This document shows positions 1 to 6,347 of a DNA stretch of 6,347 nt, one piece after another. The position numbers and the translations under genes are program-made. Position 1 is the stretch's first letter, and each line of letters starts with the position of its first letter. The notes beneath the pieces are model-generated. The model searched no databases. It was not told the origin of the DNA and was given only the letters and a program-made list of their open reading frames with translations. This DNA comes from Opitutia bacterium UBA6410 (GTDB taxonomy: Bacteria > Verrucomicrobiota > Verrucomicrobiia > Opitutales > Intestinicryptomonadaceae). Location: contig DJPO01000042.1 of NCBI GenBank assembly GCA_002437405.1, forward strand, positions 1 through 6,347. Direction: 5' to 3'.

Positions 1-257
1 TTGATGTCCTTGAGCATTGTGATATCCAGCATCTGGTCGGCGACTATGCGTTTTAACCGCGCGTTCTCACGCTCCAACTCGCGAAGCCTTAGTATGCTCT
101 TAGACTCCATGCCGCCGTACTTAGCCTTCCATCGATAAAACGATGAATCGTTGACCCCGTACTTGCGCAGCGTATCCGAAACGTTGTTCGATACCTCCGC
201 CGCCTTGAGTATTTGCGTGATTTGCTCTTCCGTGTATTTTTTGCGTTGTTTTCCCAT
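1..257 (-). CDS. IS3-family transposase OrfA (HTH_Tnp_1), 5' part, truncated by window edge
   Basis: This is the DNA-binding subunit of an IS3-type transposase; in intact elements it is joined to the DDE catalytic OrfB by programmed frameshifting. The 85 visible codons start MGKQRKKYTEEQITQILKAA and carry the family's helix-turn-helix, including FYRWKAKYGGM at about residues 40-50, which is nearly diagnostic for IS3 OrfA. A leucine/charged helix follows (residues about 57-85, with LERENARLKR), the expected leucine-zipper dimerisation segment, and the visible end resembles the usual approach to the frameshift region. An AAAGG ribosome site (266-270, minus strand) lies 8 nt before the ATG at 257-255, and an upstream ATG in the leader is closed by a stop after three codons. 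The reading frame is open to position 1, so nothing visible shows it to be broken. Whether orfB is intact cannot be judged. Confidence 0.85.
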   Translation of the reverse strand, partial: MGKQRKKYTEEQITQILKAAEVSNNVSDTLRKYGVNDSSFYRWKAKYGGMESKSILRLRELERENARLKRIVADQMLDITMLKDI

Positions 258-325
258 TTGATTTGCCTTTCTCTTTAGCCAATCATTTTATCCCTTGCAA
301 GTCTGTATTATTTTTGGGGCACACA
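1..325 (-). mobile_element. IS3-family insertion sequence, partial (5' end of the element, continues past the left edge)
   Basis: The stretch contains the start of an IS3-type orfA on the minus strand and, upstream of it, a terminal sequence. Read on the minus strand from about position 325 it begins TGTGTGCCCCAAAAATAATA, the TG...CCCC-plus-A-run pattern common at IS3-family ends. The exact tip could be anywhere from 323 to 328, because TG dinucleotides occur at several steps there. The other end, orfB and any target-site duplication lie outside the window, so the boundary is inferred from one side only. The element sits immediately beside the palindromic repeat that starts at 334. Confidence 0.7.
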
Positions 326-333
326 TCAGAAGT

Positions 334-477
334 ATTGGCGTAGCCAATCTTCGGAAGGGGCTTGCCCCTTCCTATGGCTGGCGCACCTTGCGCCCGCCGT
401 ATCAAGCCTGATTTCACGCGCCAAGCGGGGATAGGCGAAATTGGCAGAGCCAATCGCCGTAAGGGGCAACGCCCCTT
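334..477. repeat. Composite palindromic repeat: two copies of a double-hairpin module 106 bp apart
   Basis: This non-coding stretch is made almost entirely of short stems. Copy 1 is ATTGGC-GTA-GCCAAT (334-348) followed by GGAAGGGGC-TT-GCCCCTTCC (353-372). Copy 2 is ATTGGC-AGA-GCCAAT (440-454), extended by GGCG (434-437) and CGCC (455-458), followed by AAGGGGC-AAC-GCCCCTT (461-477). Both stems of copy 2 lie exactly 106 bp after those of copy 1; the arms are conserved while loops and linkers differ. Between them is GGC-T-GGCGCA (376-385) pairing with TGCGCC-C-GCC (389-398) around a 3-nt loop. The arrangement resembles REP/MITE-like dispersed repeats, but copy number elsewhere is unknown. No T-run directly follows any stem, so a simple terminator role is not supported. 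Confidence 0.8.
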
Positions 478-490
478 CATGATAGTCCTC

Positions 491-519
491 TTGACTTTTT
501 TTTTGAAATGCTTTTGAGT
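491..519 (+). promoter_or_regulatory. Possible promoter for the icd gene run (weak)
   Basis: TTGACT at 491-496 is a good -35-like hexamer and is followed by an AT-rich tract including T9. The hexamer 17 nt downstream, TTGAGT (514-519), is a poor -10 match, so this is tentative. It would give a leader of about 10 nt. No Shine-Dalgarno sequence is visible before the ATG at 536. It is the only non-coding space upstream of the four-gene run, which is the main reason for expecting a promoter here. Confidence 0.25.
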
Positions 520-535
520 CTTTGCATTTATTACT

Positions 536-1759
<1,224 letters not shown>

Positions 1760-1763
1760 TATT

Positions 1764-2675
1764 ATGGCGAACAACCTTCTTGTAGTCGGCTCGATAGCCT
1801 ACGACAACATACGCACGCCCGAAGCCTCGCGGGACTGGATTCTCGGGGGCTCGGCGGCGTACGCCGCGCTGTCGTCGTCGTTCTACGCACCCACGCGCCT
1901 TTGCGGGATTGTCGGAAAGGATTTCAAGCCCGAAGACATGCAGCGCCTTTCGCGCAGGGGTATCGACACATCGAACGTCGAGTGCGACCCCAGCGGCGAA
2001 ACGTTCTTCTGGAGCGGAAGCTACCACGACAATTTCAGCAGCCGCGAGACCCTCGAAGTCCGCGTGAACGTCTACGAAAACTACGAGCCCAAGCTCAACG
2101 ACACCGCAAAGTCGTCGGAATTTCTGCTTTTGGGCAATATCGGCCCCGATGTCCAGACGAAGGTTTTGGACTCGATGACGAAAAAGCCCTTCGTGGTTCT
2201 CGATACGATGGATTTGTGGATAAACATCGCGAACGCGCCCCTGCGCGCGCTCGTTGCACGCGCGGACATCTTCATTGTAAACGACTCCGAAGCAAAGCTG
2301 CTTTCGGGCGAGCGCAACATAATCCGCGCGGGCGAAGAGCTTCTTAGAATGGGCGCGAAGTCGGTAATCGTCAAGACAGGCGAATACGGCGCAATGCTCT
2401 TCCACAAGGACGGATTCTTCGTAATCCCCGCCTACCCGATACGCGAATTGCGCGACCCCACGGGCGCGGGCGACACCTTTGCGGGTGCGCTTACGGGGCA
2501 TCTGGCGGGCTCGGGCAAAACCGACTTCCGCGCAATCAAAAGCGCGATGCTCGCGGGCGCGGCGGCTGCGTCGCTTACCGTCGAGTCGTTCTCGTGCGAC
2601 AAGCTCGAGGAGGCGGGTCTGGAGGAAATCAACAGACGCCGCGAATACATCAAAAACATAGCGGAGATTGAATAA
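1764..2675 (+). CDS. PfkB/ribokinase-family kinase, substrate unknown
   Basis: A probable ATP-dependent small-molecule kinase of the PfkB fold, 303 residues, the usual length. The N-terminal strand VVGSIAYDNI (residues 7-16) leads to the substrate-side GGSAAYAAL motif (28-36), the NDSE stretch at 173-176 fits the NxxE magnesium motif, and DPTGAGDTFAGAL (231-243) is the PfkB signature 2 with D237 as the catalytic base and the GAGD anion hole. All catalytic elements look intact. The family covers ribose, fructose, adenosine, inositol and other acceptors, and nothing here fixes which. The overall pattern recalls an uncharacterised 'sugar kinase' subgroup seen in several phyla (from memory, not searched). 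It begins 4 nt after the icd stop with no clear ribosome site, and proA begins 2 nt after its TAA, so translation is probably coupled within one operon. Confidence 0.88.
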   Translation: MANNLLVVGSIAYDNIRTPEASRDWILGGSAAYAALSSSFYAPTRLCGIVGKDFKPEDMQRLSRRGIDTSNVECDPSGETFFWSGSYHDNFSSRETLEVRVNVYENYEPKLNDTAKSSEFLLLGNIGPDVQTKVLDSMTKKPFVVLDTMDLWINIANAPLRALVARADIFIVNDSEAKLLSGERNIIRAGEELLRMGAKSVIVKTGEYGAMLFHKDGFFVIPAYPIRELRDPTGAGDTFAGALTGHLAGSGKTDFRAIKSAMLAGAAAASLTVESFSCDKLEEAGLEEINRRREYIKNIAEIE

Positions 2676-2677
2676 AT

Positions 2678-3952
2678 ATGACAACGGTTCTCGAAATCGC
2701 ACAACGCGCCCGCGCGGCGTCGCTGGAATTGGCTACGGTATCGACCGAGCGCAAAAACGCGGCACTCGAACGGCTCGCGCAGCTTCTCGAGCAGTCCGCG
2801 GACGAAATCGTCGCGGCGAACGTGCGCGACGTAGAGACCGCCGCAAAAGCGGGGCTTTCAAAGCCCATGCTCGAACGCCTTTCGCTCGACCCGAAGAAAA
2901 TCGCGGGGATAGCCGAGGGCGTCCGCCAAGTCTGCAAACTCCCCGACCCCGTGGGCGAGGTAATCGAATCGACGACCCGCCCGAACGGCATCGAAATTTC
3001 GAAAGTCCGCACCCCAATCGGCGTCATCGGAATCATCTACGAAAGCCGCCCGAATGTGACAATCGACTGCGCCGCGCTGTGCCTTAAAAGCGGCAACGCG
3101 GCAATCCTGCGCGGCGGCAGCGAGGCGTTCGGCACGAATATGGCGCTTGCGAAGCTGATTTCGCGGGCACTCGCCGACACGGGGCTGAACCCCGACTGCG
3201 TGCAAATCATTCCCACAAGCGACCGCGCCGCGCTCGGCGAGCTTCTCAAGCTCGACAAATATGTGCATTGCATAATCCCCAGAGGCGGCGAGGGGCTGAT
3301 TCGGTACGTCGTGCAAAACTCGACAATCCCCGTCATCAAGCACTACAAGGGCGTTTGCACCGTCTTCGTCGACGAGTCCGCCGACCCCGAAACGGCGCGG
3401 ATTCTGACGGTAGACGCCAAGTGCCAACGCCCGAGCGTCTGCAACGCCGCGGAGAATCTGATTGTCCACAGCGCGGCGGCGGAAAGGCTGCTCCCGCCCG
3501 TGGCAAAGCGGCTCGCGGAACTTGGCGTGCAGCTGCGCGCCTCCGAGCGCGCGGGCGCGGTTCTCGAAAAGGCGTCGATTCCCTTTGTCCCCGCAACGGA
3601 AGAGGATTTTTCGACCGAATACATCGACCTTATAATTTCAATCGACTTGGTCGATTCGGTCGAGGCTGCGGCGGAATTCATCAACAAATACGGCTCGGGG
3701 CACTCGGATTTAATAATTACGCAAAGCGAACAGAACGCCGAAAAATTCCTGAATCTCGTCGATTCCGCAACCGTTTACTGGAACGCCTCCACGCGCTTTA
3801 CCGATGGCTTCGAATTCGGGCTCGGCGCGGAGATAGGCATTTCGACCGACAAGCTCCACGCGCGCGGGCCGATGGGCTTGCGCGAGCTTTGCTCGTATAA
3901 ATACAAAGTGCGCGGCAGCGGGCAAACGCGCGGCAAACCCGACGGCAAATAG
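2678..3952 (+). CDS. proA: Glutamate-5-semialdehyde dehydrogenase (gamma-glutamyl phosphate reductase, EC 1.2.1.41)
   Basis: The second step of proline synthesis: NADPH-dependent reduction of gamma-glutamyl phosphate to glutamate-5-semialdehyde, which cyclises to pyrroline-5-carboxylate. The 424-residue protein has the usual ProA length and aldehyde-dehydrogenase fold. Visible hallmarks are VIYESRPN-like IIYESRPNVTID (119-130), ILRGGSEAFGTN (143-154), the catalytic cysteine C255 in CQRPSVCNAAENL, and the C-terminal block WNASTRFTDGFEFGLGAEIG (368-387) followed by HARGPMGL. All expected catalytic features are present. The last dozen residues are basic and glycine-rich and look like a tail. GGAG at 2663-2666, inside the end of the kinase gene, is a possible ribosome site but sits 11 nt from the ATG. 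The partner gene proB, often adjacent in other bacteria, is not in this window. Confidence 0.97.
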   Translation: MTTVLEIAQRARAASLELATVSTERKNAALERLAQLLEQSADEIVAANVRDVETAAKAGLSKPMLERLSLDPKKIAGIAEGVRQVCKLPDPVGEVIESTTRPNGIEISKVRTPIGVIGIIYESRPNVTIDCAALCLKSGNAAILRGGSEAFGTNMALAKLISRALADTGLNPDCVQIIPTSDRAALGELLKLDKYVHCIIPRGGEGLIRYVVQNSTIPVIKHYKGVCTVFVDESADPETARILTVDAKCQRPSVCNAAENLIVHSAAAERLLPPVAKRLAELGVQLRASERAGAVLEKASIPFVPATEEDFSTEYIDLIISIDLVDSVEAAAEFINKYGSGHSDLIITQSEQNAEKFLNLVDSATVYWNASTRFTDGFEFGLGAEIGISTDKLHARGPMGLRELCSYKYKVRGSGQTRGKPDGK

Positions 3953-3955
3953 GAG
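3951..3955 (+). promoter_or_regulatory. Shine-Dalgarno site for the dUTPase gene, overlapping the proA stop
   Basis: AGGAG lies 5 nt before the ATG at 3961 and shares bases with the TAG stop of proA. It is the best ribosome-binding site among the plus-strand genes here and fixes the dUTPase start. The overlap suggests that ribosomes ending proA can restart on the next gene. Confidence 0.75.
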
Positions 3956-3960
3956 CGGAT

Positions 3961-4332
3961 ATGGACAGGCTCGAAGAGATTTTCAAAATGCAGTATGAGC
4001 TCAACAAGCGCATAGGCGTCGATACCGCGAATATGGACGACGCCGAGCGCATAAAGTGGGTGCTCAACTACAGCCGCGCCCTCGGGCAGGAAAACGCCGA
4101 GCTGGTCGATTCCGTGCCGTGGAAATGGTGGGCGAAATACCAGAACTTCGACCCGCAAAATGCGCGCGTGGAAGTCGTGGATATGCTCCACTTTTTGGTT
4201 TCGATAGCGCAGGTGCTCGGTATGACCGCCGACGATTTCTATCAAGTCTACGCGAAGAAAAACCACATCAACCACAACCGTCAGGACTCGGGCTACGTCA
4301 AGAAGGACGCGGACGACTGCAAGGGAATATAA
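3961..4332 (+). CDS. Dimeric all-alpha dUTP diphosphatase (dUTPase_2-like, MazG-related fold)
   Basis: Likely hydrolyses dUTP to dUMP and pyrophosphate, keeping uracil out of DNA and supplying dUMP for thymidylate synthesis. The 123-residue protein is predicted largely helical and shows the paired metal-binding motifs of all-alpha NTP pyrophosphohydrolases: E44-x-x-E47 in QENAELVDS and E71-x-x-D74 in VEVVDMLHF. The WKWWAKY segment (54-60) and the late block KNHINHNRQDSGY (100-112) match the dimeric dUTPase family (Campylobacter/trypanosome/phage type) better than MazG or HisE. It is unrelated in fold to the common trimeric Dut. It is a little shorter than some family members but keeps both motifs. 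It lies 8 nt after proA with a good ribosome site and appears to be the last gene of the run. Substrate preference is inferred from motifs only. Confidence 0.82.
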   Translation: MDRLEEIFKMQYELNKRIGVDTANMDDAERIKWVLNYSRALGQENAELVDSVPWKWWAKYQNFDPQNARVEVVDMLHFLVSIAQVLGMTADDFYQVYAKKNHINHNRQDSGYVKKDADDCKGI

Positions 4333-4357
4333 CGCCCGCCGAATTTCTTTCTTTGCT

Positions 4358-4449
4358 TCCTTTGTTGCGCTTTTGCTGCCTCCCTTGTTGGCTTCTGGCG
4401 CGTCCCTTGTTGCACCTCCGCCGCGTCCCGCGCCGATTTCTGCGGCGCG
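4358..4449. repeat. Degenerate 22-23 bp tandem repeat, four units, between the dUTPase gene and glnS
   Basis: Four units begin at 4358 (TCCTTTGTTG), 4381 (TCCCTTGTTG), 4403 (TCCCTTGTTG) and 4426 (TCCCGCGCCG), so the spacing is 23, 22 and 23 bp. The second half of each unit is also related: a pyrimidine stretch near CTTYTGSCGCG. The top strand is pyrimidine-rich. The last unit is GC-substituted and forms the hairpin at 4429-4449. The wider gap 4333-4689 contains no plus-strand gene that can be supported. Confidence 0.6.
4429..4449 (+). other. GC-rich stem-loop that competes with the downstream terminator
   Basis: CGCGCCG (4429-4435) pairs perfectly with CGGCGCG (4443-4449) around the 7-nt loop ATTTCTG. 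Only TTTC follows, so it is not itself a convincing terminator. Its right arm is complementary to a second identical copy of the left arm at 4478-4484, so the two pairings are mutually exclusive. Confidence 0.6.
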
Positions 4450-4490
4450 TTTCGGTTGGCCGTAGTTTGTACAGTCCCGCGCCGTTTTTT
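4443..4490 (+). terminator. Probable rho-independent terminator after the four-gene run
   Basis: CGGCGCG (4443-4449) can pair with CGCGCCG (4478-4484), which is followed directly by TTTTTT (4485-4490) and ATTT. The 28-nt loop is long for a terminator but contains a minor CGG/CCG stem (4453-4462). It lies about 110 bp after the dUTPase stop. The stem must compete with the more local hairpin at 4429-4449, so efficiency is uncertain. Confidence 0.45.
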
Positions 4491-4548
4491 ATTTCGCGTT
4501 GCCATCGGTTTGCCGCCGTGTGCTCAAAATTACGCCTGCGCCGCTATC

Positions 4549-4560
4549 ATTCGCGCGAAT
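4549..4560. other. Perfect 12-bp palindrome ATTCGCGCGAAT
   Basis: A perfect two-fold symmetric dodecamer about 80 bp before the candidate glnS promoter. It could be a regulator site, but a chance palindrome in GC-rich non-coding DNA is equally possible. Two direct copies of GTTCCCGC (4573-4580 and 4585-4592) follow it, 12 bp apart. Confidence 0.3.
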
Positions 4561-4638
4561 GTTTTTGTTATCGTTCCCGCTTTTGTTCCCGCCGAGTTGG
4601 GCGCAAATTTTAGCGCCTGCAAACGTCGGGATTTTTAA

Positions 4639-4666
4639 TTGACGACTTGCGTTGTTGTACTACTTT
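4639..4666 (+). promoter_or_regulatory. Candidate promoter for glnS
   Basis: TTGACG (4639-4644) is a good -35-like hexamer. TACTTT (4661-4666), 16 nt further on, is a weak -10 sharing T, A and the final T with the consensus. The predicted transcript would start near 4673 and leave a leader of about 17 nt. That leader is AT-rich (AATTTTTAATAAT) and has no Shine-Dalgarno motif. A separate promoter makes sense because a 357-bp gap with a probable terminator precedes glnS. Confidence 0.4.
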
Positions 4667-4689
4667 TTGAGTAGCGAATTTTTAATAAT

Positions 4690-6347
4690 ATGATTGAAGA
4701 ATCTGAAAACAAACCGATGCATTTCATTCGGCAAATCATTGCCGAGGACATAAAAAACGGACTCCCACCGTCCGCCGTCCACACGCGCTTTCCCCCCGAA
4801 CCCAACGGTTGCCTGCATATCGGGCACGCAAAGGCGTTCTGCCTCGACTTCGGAATGGCTCTCGAAAACGGCGGTCTCTGCAACCTGCGCTTCGACGACA
4901 CCAATCCCGACAAGGAGGACACGCGCTTTGTCGACGCCATTCGCGAAGACGTCCACTGGCTTGGCTTCGATTGGGGCGACAGGGAATTTTACGCCTCCGA
5001 CTATTTCGAAAAACTCTATTCGCTCGCCGAAGAGCTCATCAAAAACGGCAAGGCGTACGTCTGCACGCTCTCGCCCGAGGAGTTCAAGGAATACCGCGGC
5101 GTCCCCGGACAGGCGGGCAAGCCCAGCCCGCACCGCGACAGGCCGATTGAGGAAAGTCTCGACCTCTTCCGCAGAATGAGGGCGGGCGAATTCGAGGAAG
5201 GGCAGTATGTTCTTCGCGCGAAAATCGACATGTCTTCCCCCAATCTGCATATGCGCGACCCCGCCATTTACAGAATCAAAAAGGAGGCGCACCACAGAAC
5301 CGGCACAAAATGGTGCATCTACCCGATGTACGACTTCGCCCACTGCCTCAGCGACGCAATCGAGGGCATCACGCACTCTCTCTGCACGCTCGAGTTTGAA
5401 GTCCACCGCCCGCTCTACGACTGGTTCATCGACAACACGAGCATCGGCGCGACTCTGAAAGTCCACCCGCGCCAGTACGAATTTGCGCGCCTGAACCTTT
5501 CGTACACGATGATGAGCAAGCGCAAGCTCCAGCAGCTCGTCGCCGAGAAGGTAGTCGAGGGTTGGGACGACCCGCGTATGCCGACGCTCTCGGGCATGCG
5601 CCGCAGGGGCTACACGCCCGCCGCAATCCGCGAATTCTGCGAGAAAATCGGCGTGACCAAATTCAACAGCCTCACCGACATCGCCCTTTTGGAACACTGC
5701 GTGCGTCAGGATTTGAACAAAATCTCCCTGCGCAGAATGGCGGTTTTCGACCCGCTCGAGGTCGAAATCTCCAACTGGGAGGAGGGTAAAACCGACTGGC
5801 TCGACGCCGTCAACAACCCCGAGGACGAATCGGCGGGCAGCAGGAAAATCCCGTTCGGCAAACACATTTTCATCGAGCGCGAAGACTTTATGGAAAACCC
5901 GCCCAAGAAGTTCTTCCGACTCTCCGTCGGCAGGGAAGTGCGCCTGCGCTACGCGTATTTTATGACCTGCAACGAGGTCGTAAAGGACGCGGACGGCAAC
6001 ATCGTAAAGCTCGTCTGCACAATCGACCCCGCCTCCCGCGGCGGCAACTCGCCCGATGGCAGAAAGGTGAAATCCACAATCCACTGGGTCGAGGCGTCCT
6101 CCGCCAAAAAGGCAAAGGCGCGTCTGTACGAAAACCTTTTTACGCGCGAGGATATGTCGATTCTCCCCGAAGGCGCGGACTTCAAGGATTTCCTGAATCC
6201 GACATCGGTCGTCGAAAAGGACGTTCTCGTAGAACCCGCACTCGCGGAGGCGAAAGTCGGCGAGCACATTCAGTTCGAGCGCAACGCCTATTTCACGCCC
6301 GACTCAAAGCTCTCGACTCCCGATGCGCCCGTCTTCAACCGCACCGT
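4690..6347 (+). CDS. glnS: Glutaminyl-tRNA synthetase (EC 6.1.1.18), lacking only the last residues at the window edge
   Basis: A cytosolic class I aminoacyl-tRNA synthetase that joins glutamine to tRNA-Gln using ATP. The 552 visible codons align with E. coli GlnS (about 554) from the N-terminal FIRQIIAEDIKNG (12-24) to the FNRT block near the C-terminus, so roughly ten residues are missing. The HIGH motif is HIGH at 43-46 within PPEPNGCLHIGHAK, FDDTNP lies at 68-73, the KMSKS-type loop is MSKRK at 275-279, and the anticodon-binding beta-barrels fill roughly 345-552. It has GlnS-type rather than GltX-type features, such as CIYPMYDFAHCLSDAIEGITHSLCT around 209-233 (only partly quoted here as family recognition). 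A small insertion (GATLK, 253-257) precedes VHPRQYEF. The ATG at 4690 is the first start after an in-frame TAG at 4672-4674. Confidence 0.97.
   Translation, partial: MIEESENKPMHFIRQIIAEDIKNGLPPSAVHTRFPPEPNGCLHIGHAKAFCLDFGMALENGGLCNLRFDDTNPDKEDTRFVDAIREDVHWLGFDWGDREFYASDYFEKLYSLAEELIKNGKAYVCTLSPEEFKEYRGVPGQAGKPSPHRDRPIEESLDLFRRMRAGEFEEGQYVLRAKIDMSSPNLHMRDPAIYRIKKEAHHRTGTKWCIYPMYDFAHCLSDAIEGITHSLCTLEFEVHRPLYDWFIDNTSIGATLKVHPRQYEFARLNLSYTMMSKRKLQQLVAEKVVEGWDDPRMPTLSGMRRRGYTPAAIREFCEKIGVTKFNSLTDIALLEHCVRQDLNKISLRRMAVFDPLEVEISNWEEGKTDWLDAVNNPEDESAGSRKIPFGKHIFIEREDFMENPPKKFFRLSVGREVRLRYAYFMTCNEVVKDADGNIVKLVCTIDPASRGGNSPDGRKVKSTIHWVEASSAKKAKARLYENLFTREDMSILPEGADFKDFLNPTSVVEKDVLVEPALAEAKVGEHIQFERNAYFTPDSKLSTPDAPVFNRT

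Noticed and set aside
353..372. GGAAGGGGC/GCCCCTTCC hairpin as a terminator
   Set aside because: Strong stem but no T-run directly after it on either strand, and no gene ends nearby.
334..477. CRISPR array
   Set aside because: Only two copies of the module, each itself palindromic, with 106-bp spacing; repeat and spacer sizes do not fit and no cas gene is present.
4599..4617. GGGCGC/GCGCC stem as a terminator before glnS
   Set aside because: Short 5-6 bp stem with an 8-nt AT loop and no adjacent T-run; the T5 tract only appears about 14 nt later.
4456..4638. 60-codon plus-strand frame in the gap before glnS
   Set aside because: Cysteine/valine-rich low-complexity reading of pyrimidine-rich DNA, no ribosome site; crosses the probable terminator and the palindrome.
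4660..6267. 535-codon minus-strand frame opposite glnS
   Set aside because: glnS is certain by HIGH and MSKRK motifs and full-length similarity; the antisense frame is a codon-bias by-product.

Overview
The window reads as bacterial chromosome: GC-rich coding sequence, short gaps between co-directional genes, and mostly housekeeping functions. The phylum cannot be fixed from sequence alone. An E. coli-type NADP isocitrate dehydrogenase, GlnS, a dimeric-type dUTPase, and a lack of Shine-Dalgarno motifs before several genes suggest the Verrucomicrobiota / PVC group. That is inference with low to moderate confidence.

Layout. Bases 1-257 (minus strand) hold the 5' part of an IS3-family OrfA transposase that runs off the left edge; the outer end of its insertion sequence lies near 323-328. 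Bases 334-477 form a non-coding, strongly palindromic repeat: a two-hairpin module (ATTGGC/GCCAAT followed by AAGGGGC/GCCCCTT) occurs twice, exactly 106 bp apart, with another stem between. Bases 536-4332 form a tight plus-strand gene run: icd (NADP isocitrate dehydrogenase), a PfkB-family kinase of unknown substrate, proA (glutamate-5-semialdehyde dehydrogenase) and an all-alpha dimeric dUTPase, with gaps of 4, 2 and 8 nt. Bases 4333-4689 are non-coding as far as can be supported. They hold a degenerate 22-23 bp tandem repeat, a pair of competing hairpins of which the distal one ends in T6 (probable operon terminator), a perfect 12-bp palindrome and a candidate promoter. From 4690 to the right edge is glnS, complete except for roughly the last ten residues.

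Function. Icd makes 2-oxoglutarate and NADPH, ProA uses NADPH in the glutamate-to-proline route, and GlnS charges tRNA-Gln, so three genes centre on the 2-oxoglutarate/glutamate family. The dUTPase guards nucleotide pools and the kinase has no assigned role. No convincing new multi-gene system is visible. The parts most worth a second look are the duplicated palindromic module beside the IS end, the competing-hairpin/tandem-repeat gap before glnS, and the unassigned kinase fixed between icd and proA.
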